A stretch of 64,000 nt of DNA. Source: CBDAUN01 sp965214875. Its GTDB lineage: Bacteria > Pseudomonadota > Gammaproteobacteria > Arenicellales > JAJDZL01. Under the pieces are notes generated by a model. The model saw only the letters and a program-made list of their open reading frames with translations, had not been told where the DNA came from and made no database searches. The stretch is from contig OZ243980.1 of NCBI GenBank assembly GCA_965214875.1, positions 1,488,001-1,552,000 of the forward strand, written 5' to 3'. The position numbers were made by a program, and so were the translations under genes. Below, piece after piece: positions 7,378 to 15,996 of this stretch (position 1 is the first letter of the stretch; each line of letters opens with the position of its first letter).

Positions 7378-8859
7378 TTATATCAGGCGGACATCAGGCC
7401 TTAGGTGCGGAAAATTTTCCGGATCGAGCCTGCTCGGTACGCAGCCATTGCCTTCCGTGAGGAATACTTCCGAGGCAATCGGAGCGAAGTCGGCTCTGAA
7501 ATGCACCGTACTTTTGACTCCGATAACAGATTTTTCCTGCGGGATGATGCCAAGGTGGGTGAATAATGCTTGATCAAGGCACTGAATTCGCTTGCTGGTT
7601 ATCACGATGCGCAAGCCGGCATTGCTGTCTAGCATGTCGAGTGCCGCAGATTTTCCTATGTTTGCTTCGATTCCAGACATCATCTCGCTATGAAATCTGA
7701 ACACTCCATCGCTCAATGTGGCAACTTTGAATCGTCCGCGATAGCCGACATCTTTGCCTTTGCTGAATTTATCCCCTAGAAGGCAGTGAAACTCGCCTCC
7801 TACTCCTGCTTGATGCGCCATTTCCACCGCAGCAGGGTCGTAGATGGCGGCCAAGGCGCAATTTTGCACTGAACTTTCTGCGAGCGCAGAAAGCAGAACG
7901 GTCGTATCGGATGTTCCGCCAGCACCGCAGTTGTCGTTGATTTCTGCGAGCACGACAGGACGTTTGCCATCGTATGCAACCTGCGCGAGTCTGACCGCAT
8001 CCTTTGCAGGATAGACCGGCGACCAAAACGAAGATTCGGCGGCGAGGAACTCTTCATAGATGAAATCCGCTCGATCCTGACAGCGTGATTCGGAATAGTC
8101 GTATGCGACGATTGCCGGACCGCATTGCGCGATATCCGATTGAGGGAATCCGAGCGAAATGTCTGCGTGCCCCGTATGCAAGCTGCACACTTTCGGCAAA
8201 TGCCGATACAAAGAGAGGGCAGGCTCCAGCTCTGTGCATTGGGTATGCAACGGCATGATGAAAGGAAGCTTGCGAAATGCGCAGTTCGGCTTTTCATTGG
8301 CAACAATCATTTGAGACAGCATTTCGCCTGTTCGGTAGCCTGTAGCCGCCATGTCAAGATGGGGGTAGGTACGGAAGATGGCAATGATGTCGGAAAGATC
8401 CGACATCTCCTTCGTTACGTTTGCGTGAAGATCAAGACTGACAGCGATCGGCATATCGAAGCCCACGCGGTCGCGAATCCGCCGCAGCAGTTCGCCTTCG
8501 CCGTCTTCGAACGATTCGCAAACCATGGCGCCATGCAGATCGAGATAGATTCCGTCAATCCGGCCCGCTTTTTCAAATCCGGTCATGATTTTCTCTGCAA
8601 TCTTGTCGAATGCGTCGTCTTGAACCAGCCCGGCCGGCTCCGCGCTCGCCCATAGTACGGGCAGAACGTCAATGCCTTTTCGCTTTGCCAGGTTCAAAAA
8701 GCCGCCGATCGGGATGTTTGCAACCTGAAAGGTTTCGAAAATGCTTTTCCCTTCGGTCAATCCTGGCCAGCCGTCTTGACGCACGAAGTCGTCATAGGAG
8801 GTCAAAATTGGTGCGAACCTGTTCGTTTCGTGTTGAAAGCCTGCAATCGCTATTCGCAA
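7378..8859 (-). CDS. mlrC: M81 family metallopeptidase (MlrC/DUF1485-like)
   Basis: A 493-residue protein beginning MRIAIAGFQHETNRFAP, the standard start of the M81/MlrC family, whose founding member degrades linearised microcystin. Family metal-ligand regions are visible: QHETN at the N-terminus, DLHGAMVCESFEDGEGE, SLDLHANVT and AEINDNCGAGGTSD. Most family members are uncharacterised and act on small amides or hydantoin-like compounds rather than microcystin, so the name is by homology only. It is downstream of ccoI-ccoS on the same strand, with about 100 bases between, and could be cotranscribed by chance. Confidence 0.85.
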   Translation of the reverse strand: MRIAIAGFQHETNRFAPILTSYDDFVRQDGWPGLTEGKSIFETFQVANIPIGGFLNLAKRKGIDVLPVLWASAEPAGLVQDDAFDKIAEKIMTGFEKAGRIDGIYLDLHGAMVCESFEDGEGELLRRIRDRVGFDMPIAVSLDLHANVTKEMSDLSDIIAIFRTYPHLDMAATGYRTGEMLSQMIVANEKPNCAFRKLPFIMPLHTQCTELEPALSLYRHLPKVCSLHTGHADISLGFPQSDIAQCGPAIVAYDYSESRCQDRADFIYEEFLAAESSFWSPVYPAKDAVRLAQVAYDGKRPVVLAEINDNCGAGGTSDTTVLLSALAESSVQNCALAAIYDPAAVEMAHQAGVGGEFHCLLGDKFSKGKDVGYRGRFKVATLSDGVFRFHSEMMSGIEANIGKSAALDMLDSNAGLRIVITSKRIQCLDQALFTHLGIIPQEKSVIGVKSTVHFRADFAPIASEVFLTEGNGCVPSRLDPENFPHLRPDVRLI

Positions 8860-8963
8860 AACTTTGCCTCTGTATGTATTTTATAGGGCTTCGGCCGATG
8901 CCTTGTTGCTGACCATATCGAATATCGCATCGTCCTGCATTAATTCATTCATGTTCCAGCGCA

Positions 8964-9158
8964 TCACTTCTTCTGATCGCATTGGCTATCGGACGAAATC
9001 GGTCTGGCGCTGTCGGGGCTGTCTTCGTCCATCAGGATCCGATGGGCTTCGGTTTCAAGGTCGTCGTATTGATCCCGATTGACAGACCAAAGGAAAAAGC
9101 CCGCGATTACAACTGCCCCGAGAATCGTTATGGGGACCAAAATGTAGAGAACTTCCAT
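8964..9158 (-). CDS. ccoS: cbb3-type cytochrome oxidase assembly protein CcoS
   Basis: A 64-residue protein with one N-terminal membrane helix (ILVPITILGAVVIAGFFLW) followed directly by the family motif SVNRDQYDDLETEAHRIL. CcoS is needed for insertion of haem b and copper into cbb3 oxidase and is almost always next to ccoI; here it starts 8 bases after the ccoI stop on the same strand. The Ser/Asp-rich tail is variable in the family. The structural oxidase genes ccoNOQP and ccoG/ccoH are not in this window. Confidence 0.92.
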   Translation of the reverse strand: MEVLYILVPITILGAVVIAGFFLWSVNRDQYDDLETEAHRILMDEDSPDSARPISSDSQCDQKK

Positions 9159-9166
9159 GGCGACAA

Positions 9167-11575
9167 CTATGCGGCTTGCGCCTTATAGGACATGATTCGA
9201 AGGGAGTTCAGCACGACGATCAGCGAGCTCGCCGACATGCCGATCGCTGCCGCGACCGGCGGCACCAGACCAGCTGCTGCAAACGAGATGCCGATCAAGT
9301 TGTAGGCGATTGCCCAGATCGTGCCGTGCCTCATTACTGCGGCGCTGAATGCCGCGATTTGCAACGCGGTAGGCAGCAGGCTCAATCTGTCATCAAGGAA
9401 CAGCACATCCGCGTGCGCTTTTGCGATGTGCTGTGCATTCGAGGGCGCAATCGAAACATTTGCGGCTGCCAGTGTTGGCGCGTCATTGATGCCGTCGCCA
9501 ACCATGGCGACGCACTGTCCATTTCTTTGATGTTCGCGAATGATCTTTAGTTTATCCTCTGGCGCGCATTTTGAATGAACTTCTTGAATGCCAAGTTCGG
9601 ACGCAATGCGCTTTGCCTCCGACTCTCGGTCGCCGGTGACGAGCGCGGTTCGCTTTTGCAGCCGGTCGATGCGCTCGATGGTCTGCTTTGCATCCTTTCT
9701 CAGCGAGTTGGCGAAATAAAATCGGGCAATCGGTTTCAACTGGTCGCTTAAGTAGGCGACAAGCCCAGGGTGCTTTTGCATAGCAACTTGCGACATGTCG
9801 ACATGGTGCTTGCGCATAAGATCTGCCGAACCGAAAAAATATTGCGTCCCAGCCACTGTCGCGCTGACCCCGCCGGGCTCGAGTTCGACATTGGTTGTAT
9901 CGAGATGGCATTCGGATGAACGTTCGCTACGCAAGGCTATGGCGATGGGATGATCGGTGAACTGAGCGAGTGTGCGAGCGATTTGCGCGGCTTCATGCTG
10001 ATTGCCCGGATCAAGCATTTCGATCCGGTCGAGATGGGCGACGGCCTGGGTCAAAGTCCCGGTTTTGTCGAAAACAAATGTGTCCGCTTTTGCGAGCGAA
10101 TCGACCGCGCCGGGGCGCGCTAGTAGGATTCCATGCTTGGCCGATGCATTGACCGCCGCCGTCAGTGCAGTCGGGACTGCAAGAGAAAGCGCGCAAGGGC
10201 AAGCGACTACTAGCACTGAAATTGTATGAGCCAGCCACTGTGGGTTGCCGGCCCATAGCCAGAAGCTGCCGACGCACGTTGCAATAAGTACGACGGTTAT
10301 CGAAAAATGGCGCGCGATCAGATCGGTCAATCTTCTGCTGGCAGGTTTTTCGGCTATCGACTGTTCGAGCAGAGTGATGATTGATGCCAAGGCGGATTCG
10401 GAACTTCGGGCAGTGACTTTTGCGACGACTGCATCGGTGACATTGATAGAGCCTCCGCAGATTGAATCGCCTTTGCCGCAACGAACCTGGCTAGATTCTC
10501 CGGTGATGACGGATTGATCGATTCCGGTTTGCCCTGAGACGATTTCGCAGTCGCTTGGTGCGGTCTCGCCGGGTTTGATCAGGATGTGGTCGCCAACATT
10601 CAGGCGAATGGCCGGGATGACTCTGGAAGAGTGCGCCTCATCTGCGCTTTCAAGGAGATTTGCGTAGCTTGGCGCAGTTGCGGCTAGAGTTGCGATCTGG
10701 TCGTTCATGCGCCGAAAAGCACCTTGTTCAAAAAATCTTGCGACCAGTTGCAAGAAAACGAACATCGCAATGCTGTCAAAATATATTTCGCCTGTGCCGG
10801 AAAGCGTTGCGTAGGCGCTCGCCATAAAGGCGATCAGTAATCCCAGTGCGATAGGAATGTCCATGGTCGCTGAACGATGCCTGATGTCTCGAATGGCTCC
10901 GGAAAAGATGGGTGCTGCGCAAAACAGCATGATCGGCAACACCAGCAGCAAGCTTAAACGGCGAAACAATTCCTCATATTGGCTTGCGATCGAGCTCCAG
11001 TCGCTTGCATATAGGGCTACCGCCAAGACCATTATCTGCATCCCGAAGACTCCCGCGACCCCGAGACGCTTTAAAAGATCTTGGTGCTGCGCTCGGATGG
11101 TTTGGGCAAAGGTGCTTGGGCTATAGGGTAGCATGCCGTAGCCGAGTTCCTCGACGCAGCGGGCCAACTCGGAAGCACTAACTTGACCCCGCCTCCAGCG
11201 TAGCGACAGCTTCTGGTTGCGATAGTTTACTTTGGCCTCGACGACTCCCGGATAACTGTGCAGCCTTTGTTCGATTAGCCACACGCAAGTTGGGCAATGC
11301 ATGTTTTGCACGATGAAGCTCATGTTGACCGAGTCGTCTTCGGTTGCTCGCGCATATTGGCTTTGGATGGCTTCGTCATCCAGAATGTCAATAAAAGCGT
11401 TGCCGGGCAGCGTTCTTGATTCATTGATCGGGCGCGGTCTAGCGGTTCTTCTTTTGTAATAGGCTTGAAGTCCGCTCTCGTGAATAATGGCGGCGGCCGT
11501 GGCGCAGCCGGTGCAGCACATGGATTCTTGCCGTCCATCGATTTGTGGCGGTTTTCTCAAAGCTGTTGCCACCAC
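9167..11575 (-). CDS. ccoI: Copper-transporting P1B-type ATPase CcoI/FixI, N-terminus shortened
   Basis: An 802-residue P1B ATPase that moves copper for cbb3 oxidase maturation. Visible parts in order: CCTGC at residues 20-24, an HMA-like metal site MHCPTC at 92-97, several membrane helices, the ion-transfer motif VACPCALS, the phosphorylation site DKTGTLT, and the hinge VGDGINDAP. CcoI proteins normally begin with a CxHCGLP-type segment before the CxGC motif; here the frame starts at GTG 11575 only about 19 residues before it, so that segment is missing. The 5' end overlaps by 31 bases a divergent truncated safE, indicating a rearrangement at this point. Core catalytic motifs are intact. Confidence 0.9.
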   Translation of the reverse strand: MVATALRKPPQIDGRQESMCCTGCATAAAIIHESGLQAYYKRRTARPRPINESRTLPGNAFIDILDDEAIQSQYARATEDDSVNMSFIVQNMHCPTCVWLIEQRLHSYPGVVEAKVNYRNQKLSLRWRRGQVSASELARCVEELGYGMLPYSPSTFAQTIRAQHQDLLKRLGVAGVFGMQIMVLAVALYASDWSSIASQYEELFRRLSLLLVLPIMLFCAAPIFSGAIRDIRHRSATMDIPIALGLLIAFMASAYATLSGTGEIYFDSIAMFVFLQLVARFFEQGAFRRMNDQIATLAATAPSYANLLESADEAHSSRVIPAIRLNVGDHILIKPGETAPSDCEIVSGQTGIDQSVITGESSQVRCGKGDSICGGSINVTDAVVAKVTARSSESALASIITLLEQSIAEKPASRRLTDLIARHFSITVVLIATCVGSFWLWAGNPQWLAHTISVLVVACPCALSLAVPTALTAAVNASAKHGILLARPGAVDSLAKADTFVFDKTGTLTQAVAHLDRIEMLDPGNQHEAAQIARTLAQFTDHPIAIALRSERSSECHLDTTNVELEPGGVSATVAGTQYFFGSADLMRKHHVDMSQVAMQKHPGLVAYLSDQLKPIARFYFANSLRKDAKQTIERIDRLQKRTALVTGDRESEAKRIASELGIQEVHSKCAPEDKLKIIREHQRNGQCVAMVGDGINDAPTLAAANVSIAPSNAQHIAKAHADVLFLDDRLSLLPTALQIAAFSAAVMRHGTIWAIAYNLIGISFAAAGLVPPVAAAIGMSASSLIVVLNSLRIMSYKAQAA

Positions 11576-11895
11576 GCCTGCCGTGGCAGGCGTTTTTTGG
11601 CGGAATGCTTTGGGGGTGGATTCCCTGCGGCCTGGTGTATTCTACTCTGGTGCTGGCTACGACCACAGCTAGCCCGGCTAGTGGCGGGCTTGTGATGCTC
11701 GCCTTTGGCATTGGAACACTGCCGATGGTGATTTCAATGGGTGTTGTCGCTGACCGGATTGGACGGTTGGCCCGATTTCGCTGGGTTTTCGGGAGTTTTG
11801 TTGCGACGGTGGGGATTTTGATCACGATCGGGGTCATTCCGTTGCACCCTGAGTCGCATGATCATTCACGCCATCATGCCCATACGGCTATGTAG
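11545..11895 (+). pseudogene. 5'-truncated sulfite exporter TauE/SafE family (cco-linked)
   Basis: A 116-residue frame from GTG 11545 containing only the second half of the TauE/SafE-like membrane protein that normally follows ccoS. The tell-tale segment is LWGWIPCGLVYSTL with the preceding LPWQAFFGGM, then two further membrane helices and a His-rich tail (SHDHSRHHAH). In the full-length family (about 220-250 residues) this motif lies near the middle. In frame upstream there is a stop at 11485, so the first half is absent. It is divergent from ccoI and overlaps its 5' end, whereas the usual order is ccoI-ccoS-safE on one strand. Probably non-functional. Confidence 0.7.
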
Positions 11896-11949
11896 ATGGA
11901 CAATATGGCTTGCGTAAAGCGGCTAAATACGATAGATATGGGTGTAAAA

Positions 11950-12026
11950 TGGCGCACCCAAGAGGATTCGAACCTCTGACCTCTAGCTCCGGAGGCTAGC
12001 GCTCTATCCAGCTGAGCTATGGGCGC
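11950..12026 (-). tRNA. tRNA-Arg (CCG)
   Basis: Reverse-complement cloverleaf: acceptor GCGCCCA with TGGGTGC, D arm GCTCAGCTGGATAGAGC, anticodon stem CTAGC/GCTAG around loop CTCCGGA giving anticodon CCG, T arm AGAGG-TTCGAAT-CCTCT, discriminator G and encoded CCA. Reads CGG. Confidence 0.95.
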
Positions 12027-12123
12027 TTCGCTTAGGTTGAGCTAAAGTATAACAGCGCAATTCGGATTCGGCGGCTTTGTTGTACGGTCAATACGAGCAA
12101 TTGTCAAATCGAAGGGGCAACAA

Positions 12124-12516
12124 ATGTCTGAGCAAATGCGACGCCTGATATCGTCAGGCTCTCTGTATGAAGATAGAGTCGGGTATTCCAGAGCGGTGAG
12201 AGACGGCAAATGGGTGTTCGTTTCCGGAACAACTGGATTTGACTACGAGACAATGAAAATATCGGATAGCGTCATCGAACAATGCCGCCAGACATTGTCA
12301 AATATTGATTTGGCGCTGCGTGAAGCCGGCAGCTCTTTTGATGACGTGGTGCGCGTCACCTATATTTTTCCAGATCCTGATGACTTCGAAAAATGCTGGT
12401 CCTTGTTGAAGGCGCGCTTTGACAATGTGCGGCCGGCATCGACAATGTATAGCGCAAGGCTTGCCGATTCGAGGATGAAAGTGGAAATCGAGGTGACCGC
12501 GCTAGACCGTGCGTAG
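12124..12516 (+). CDS. RidA/YjgF family deaminase-like protein
   Basis: A 130-residue RidA-family protein. RidA members hydrolyse reactive enamine/imine intermediates made by PLP enzymes. Supporting features are KWVFVSGTTGFD, the helix EQCRQTLSNIDLALREAG, DDVVRVTYIF, and the C-terminal RPASTMYSARLADSRMKVEI, in which an Arg occupies the place of the substrate-carboxylate-binding Arg and a Glu follows in VEIEVTAL. The subgroup resembles YjgH/Rut-like relatives rather than the canonical RidA, so substrate is uncertain. It ends 12 bases from the convergent dsbA. Confidence 0.85.
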   Translation: MSEQMRRLISSGSLYEDRVGYSRAVRDGKWVFVSGTTGFDYETMKISDSVIEQCRQTLSNIDLALREAGSSFDDVVRVTYIFPDPDDFEKCWSLLKARFDNVRPASTMYSARLADSRMKVEIEVTALDRA

Positions 12517-12528
12517 CGGCGATACCGG

Positions 12529-13212
12529 CTAGTTTGACACGTTTTCTCGCAAAATCTTCTCTGCGAGAAATTCTACGATCTCCAACGCCCGCTCCGACGA
12601 TCCTGCTAGCGCAGGCGAAGTCTGGTACTTTTCGCCCACGATCAGTGTGGGAACCCCTTGGATCTGGTAGCGTTTTGCCAGCAGGCTTGCCTGATTCAGC
12701 TTGGTATTGGTAGCAAATGACCCTAACGATGCCATGAGCATGCCTGTATCAACGCCTTCTAGCACCGATGCCCAAGCTTCGAGAGCTTGCGGCGTGACAA
12801 TATTATTGTCCTGCACATGGATTTGGTCGAAGAATTTTTCTGACAGTTCCCGGTGCATGCCAAGCAGTTCAAATGCAAAATGAACTCGAGCATGAAACTC
12901 CCAGCTGCTGTTGAGCGTTGCCGGAATTGGCACGAAGTTGATTGAATCAGGCTTATCGTTTTCAATCCAGTTGATCAATGCAGGTTCAAACCTGAAACAT
13001 GCTGGACATCCGTACCAGAAAAACTCATTGACTTCCACGCGTCCATCGTGCTGAACACGCGCTTCGCCGGGAAGCACTTTATAGTCATCTCCTGCAAAGA
13101 AAAATTCAGCGTTTGCGTTGCCAATCGCGACAAGGCTCACTATGGATGCGAAAGCTGCGGTGCGCATGTGCCTGAAGCAAATCGCAAGCGAAGCTGCAGT
13201 TGAAATGTTCAT
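12529..13212 (-). CDS. dsbA: Periplasmic thiol:disulfide oxidoreductase DsbA-like
   Basis: A 227-residue exported protein. ATG 13212 is chosen because it overlaps the mpl stop (ATGA), although the frame is open further upstream. The signal peptide ends near GNANAEFF. The thioredoxin-fold active site is FWYGCPACFRFEP (Cys69-Pro-Ala-Cys72; CPHC is commoner), the family helical insertion follows, and the cis-Pro loop is GVPTLIVG. It should introduce disulfides into exported proteins. The variant dipeptide Pro-Ala would tune the redox potential compared with E. coli DsbA. It is the last gene of a three-gene minus-strand operon. Confidence 0.9.
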   Translation of the reverse strand: MNISTAASLAICFRHMRTAAFASIVSLVAIGNANAEFFFAGDDYKVLPGEARVQHDGRVEVNEFFWYGCPACFRFEPALINWIENDKPDSINFVPIPATLNSSWEFHARVHFAFELLGMHRELSEKFFDQIHVQDNNIVTPQALEAWASVLEGVDTGMLMASLGSFATNTKLNQASLLAKRYQIQGVPTLIVGEKYQTSPALAGSSERALEIVEFLAEKILRENVSN

Positions 13213-14603
13213 TTGATCTCCGGCTGTGAAGTTTTCGGTATCGAATGGCGGTTGGCGAGATGATTCTTCAACCGTGCTTGAATATTTTCGAAACCGCCAT
13301 TGCTCATGAATAAGACACAATCGCCCGAGGCAAGTTCCGTGACGAGCGAATCGACAATAGATTGCGTTGAATCAAAAACGGCAAACCTTTCGTTTGCGCA
13401 GTCCGGTTCCCATTGGACCCCAGGGCCGCGATACATGTAGATACGATCAGCGTCGTTAAAGGCTTCGGTCAGCTTGTCGCCGTGAAAGCCCATGCGCATG
13501 GTGTTGGAGCGTGGTTCGAATACGGCGATCAACCGGTTCGGACATTCGGAGCTCTTTATAGCTCGAAGCGTCGATCGTATTGCGGTCGGGTGATGCGCAA
13601 AGTCGTCATAAATGCGTATTGAATCGATATTGCCGAGAAATTCCAGTCGCCGGCGAACCGGAATGAACGACTGGAGTGCCTCGATTGCGGTGGCTGGATC
13701 GATCTTTGCGCAGACGGCAGTGGCGATGGCCGCGAGCGCATTTTCAGCATTGTGCCGGCCGGGAATCTGCCATGTCATCTTTTGGGGGGCGTGCTCTTTA
13801 GACAGTATTTCGAATTCCTTGTAGTCATCGCTTGGATTGGTTACCCGCCACTCGGCATCGGCTTGACCGGATATCGAAAAGTTGACTGCTTTGACCCATG
13901 GGCTCAGTTCGACAATTTTCCGAATGCGCTCATCATCGAGATTTGCGATGATTCGGCCTTTGGACGGCAATGTCCGCACGAAATATTGGAACTGCCGCTC
14001 GATGTCCTTGATAGAATCGAAGATATCGGCATGATCGAACTCCAGATTTAGACAGGTCGCAAGAAGCGGGCGGTAGTGAATGAACTTTGAGCGCTTGTCG
14101 AAGTAGGCGGTGTCGTATTCGTCGCCTTCTACGACGAACCATTCGCCGTCGCCAATTCGCGCCGAATCATTGAAGTTTTGCGGCACGCCGCCAATAAGAT
14201 AGCCAGGCTTGCGTCCAGCGTATTGCATTATCCAGGCAATCATGCTCGAAGTTGTTGACTTGCCGTGGGTGCCGGCCACTGCGACAACTTTTTTGCGATG
14301 CAGAATGTTTTCATAAAGCCACTGCGGACCGGAGTTGTATTTAAGCCCGCGGTTCAGTACAGCATCGATTTCAGGGTTTGTTCGGCTGATGGTATTGCCA
14401 ATCAGAACAAGGTCAGGATTGGCATCGAGGTTTTCTGCGCGGTAGCCGTTGATGCAATCGATGCCTTGCTCCCGTAGCATATCGCTCATTGGCGGATATG
14501 AATTAAAGTCGGAGCCTGTAATCTGATGTCCTAATTCTCTAGCGAGGAGGGCGAGGTTGCCCATGAATGTCCCGCATATCCCGATGACATGAAGACGTTT
14601 CAT
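13209..14603 (-). CDS. mpl: UDP-N-acetylmuramate:L-Ala-gamma-D-Glu-meso-DAP ligase
   Basis: A 464-residue Mur ligase of the Mpl type, which reattaches recycled murein tripeptide to UDP-MurNAc in peptidoglycan recycling. It begins RLHVIGICGTFMGNLALLA, typical of Mpl, and has the ATP loop GTHGKSTTSSMIAW (Ser where many homologues have Thr), GEWFVVEGDEYDTAYFDKRSKF, LEFDHADIFDS, the ligase middle GRHNAENALAAI, and YDDFAHHPTAI in the C-terminal domain. Its 5' end overlaps the stop of the upstream membrane gene and its 3' end overlaps the dsbA start, both by ATGA, so the three are one tightly coupled operon. Confidence 0.95.
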   Translation of the reverse strand: MKRLHVIGICGTFMGNLALLARELGHQITGSDFNSYPPMSDMLREQGIDCINGYRAENLDANPDLVLIGNTISRTNPEIDAVLNRGLKYNSGPQWLYENILHRKKVVAVAGTHGKSTTSSMIAWIMQYAGRKPGYLIGGVPQNFNDSARIGDGEWFVVEGDEYDTAYFDKRSKFIHYRPLLATCLNLEFDHADIFDSIKDIERQFQYFVRTLPSKGRIIANLDDERIRKIVELSPWVKAVNFSISGQADAEWRVTNPSDDYKEFEILSKEHAPQKMTWQIPGRHNAENALAAIATAVCAKIDPATAIEALQSFIPVRRRLEFLGNIDSIRIYDDFAHHPTAIRSTLRAIKSSECPNRLIAVFEPRSNTMRMGFHGDKLTEAFNDADRIYMYRGPGVQWEPDCANERFAVFDSTQSIVDSLVTELASGDCVLFMSNGGFENIQARLKNHLANRHSIPKTSQPEIK

Positions 14604-15184
14604 TGACCAACTGCGATTGGAGACGGGCTGGTCAGAAGAAACAATTCAATGACGACCAAAGGCACGATCATCACAATGGCGATGGTAATGAAAAAACTGG
14701 CAAGGCGTGAAATTTCCATCGCCTCACGGAAGATCATGACTAGTAGCGACAGACTCCAGATGGCTACAGCAAAAAAGAGCAACAATGCGAACAAGAACCA
14801 GTCGGATTGCTGACTGGAATTTTGCGCCTGCGCCATGATTGTTGTCACTGCTGGCCAGCTGACGATGCTCATCAAAGTGGTGGTCCCGTAGACCGCTGAT
14901 GCAGTCTGAGCCCAACGCGAGGCGCGCTTTCGGATTCGAAGCACGACCCAGATCGCAATGCCGAATGTGACAACGTAGGATACCGCTACCGTGAATGAAT
15001 TGCTGATCTGATCATTGAATCCGTCTGACGATATGTTAATCACGACTGCCAAGGACGCTAGAATCGCTGCCAGTACATTGGATGCTGGCAGATCTTGCGG
15101 CTTAGCTTTGAACAGGCAAATGAGTCCAAGCACCCGCAAAACCTCTAGAGGGTTTGGTGCTGATAGCGAATTTCGTGTATTCAA
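14600..15184 (-). CDS. Yip1-like five-helix membrane protein
   Basis: A 194-residue protein with five predicted membrane helices (NVLAAILASLAVVINI, AVSYVVTFGIAIWVVL, a Pro-containing SIVSWPAV region, FALLLFFAVAIWSLSLL, FFITIAIVMIVPLVVIEL). The pattern, a short soluble N-terminus followed by clustered helices, is that of Yip1/DUF1282-like bacterial proteins. No catalytic motif is visible. It is the first gene of the operon with mpl and dsbA. The assignment is by topology rather than by a specific signature. Confidence 0.6.
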   Translation of the reverse strand: MNTRNSLSAPNPLEVLRVLGLICLFKAKPQDLPASNVLAAILASLAVVINISSDGFNDQISNSFTVAVSYVVTFGIAIWVVLRIRKRASRWAQTASAVYGTTTLMSIVSWPAVTTIMAQAQNSSQQSDWFLFALLLFFAVAIWSLSLLVMIFREAMEISRLASFFITIAIVMIVPLVVIELFLLTSPSPIAVGQ

Positions 15185-15528
15185 GACAAGGTCTTTAAGG
15201 TGATTTAATCATGCGAATCGAGGTAGATGAACTGCATTCAATCCAGACCATATGATACAACTTGGAGATGATTCAAGTTTTCCGTTTCTAGGTCTGAATT
15301 GCCTTATGCTTTACCAAGGTTTCTTTTTCGATATGCCGGTACCGGATGCTTGCGCCTTTTTACCGGCAAATTGTGGATTCATCTCTTATCATCAAATTGC
15401 TTGCCCACTAAGAAGGCCATCTCAGTTTGCAAACTTCCCTCACATCGCTCTTAGATGATTTTGCTTGGCATGCCGCAGATATAATATTGTCAGTTTTAGC
15501 ATCCAAACTAATGAACTCTGGAAAGAAA
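15185..15528. other. Divergent intergenic region
   Basis: About 340 bases between the divergent Yip1-like operon and the molybdoenzyme genes. Short frames exist but none has a ribosome site or family features. It should hold the promoters of both flanking operons; I cannot identify specific boxes with confidence. Confidence 0.4.
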
Positions 15529-15996
15529 ATGCGAACAAATCTGACATTGAATGGAGACGCGGTCAGCGTAGAGACTGATGGCCCCAAGCCTCTGCTTTGG
15601 GTGTTGCGTGATGATCTTAAGCTTACAGGTACCAAGTATGGTTGCGGCGTAGCGGCTTGCGGTGCCTGCACCGTGCATGTAGGCGGTGCTCCTGTGCGCA
15701 GTTGCGTTACATTCATCAATACGCTCGAAGGCGCTGAAGTCACCACCATCGAGGGACTGAATACCGATGCCGGGCGGGCGGCGCAGCAAGCATGGGCTGA
15801 ATTGAATGTGGTTCAATGCGGATATTGCCAATCCGGACAAATCATGTCAGCTGCCGCGCTTCTTGCTAGCAACTCCAACCCGCGTGTCGAGCAGATCGAC
15901 GCCTTCATGGCTGGCAACGTTTGCCGGTGCGCCACCTATCAGAGGGTTCGGGCGGCGGTTTTGCGGGCTTCAGAACTGCTTAGGAGGATGGCATGA
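15529..15996 (+). CDS. iorA: (2Fe-2S) subunit of isoquinoline 1-oxidoreductase-type molybdoenzyme
   Basis: A 155-residue electron-transfer subunit of the xanthine oxidase family. The plant-type ferredoxin cluster motif is KYGCGVAACGACTVHVGG with the fourth Cys in VRSC, and the second, helical cluster motif is VQCGYCQSGQIM with CRCATYQRV. I prefer ATG 15529 (MRTNLTLNG); ATG 15511 six residues earlier is possible. The gene overlaps the large subunit start, giving the usual iorA-iorB pair with no FAD subunit, in which electrons pass to an external acceptor such as a cytochrome. Confidence 0.93.
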   Translation: MRTNLTLNGDAVSVETDGPKPLLWVLRDDLKLTGTKYGCGVAACGACTVHVGGAPVRSCVTFINTLEGAEVTTIEGLNTDAGRAAQQAWAELNVVQCGYCQSGQIMSAAALLASNSNPRVEQIDAFMAGNVCRCATYQRVRAAVLRASELLRRMA

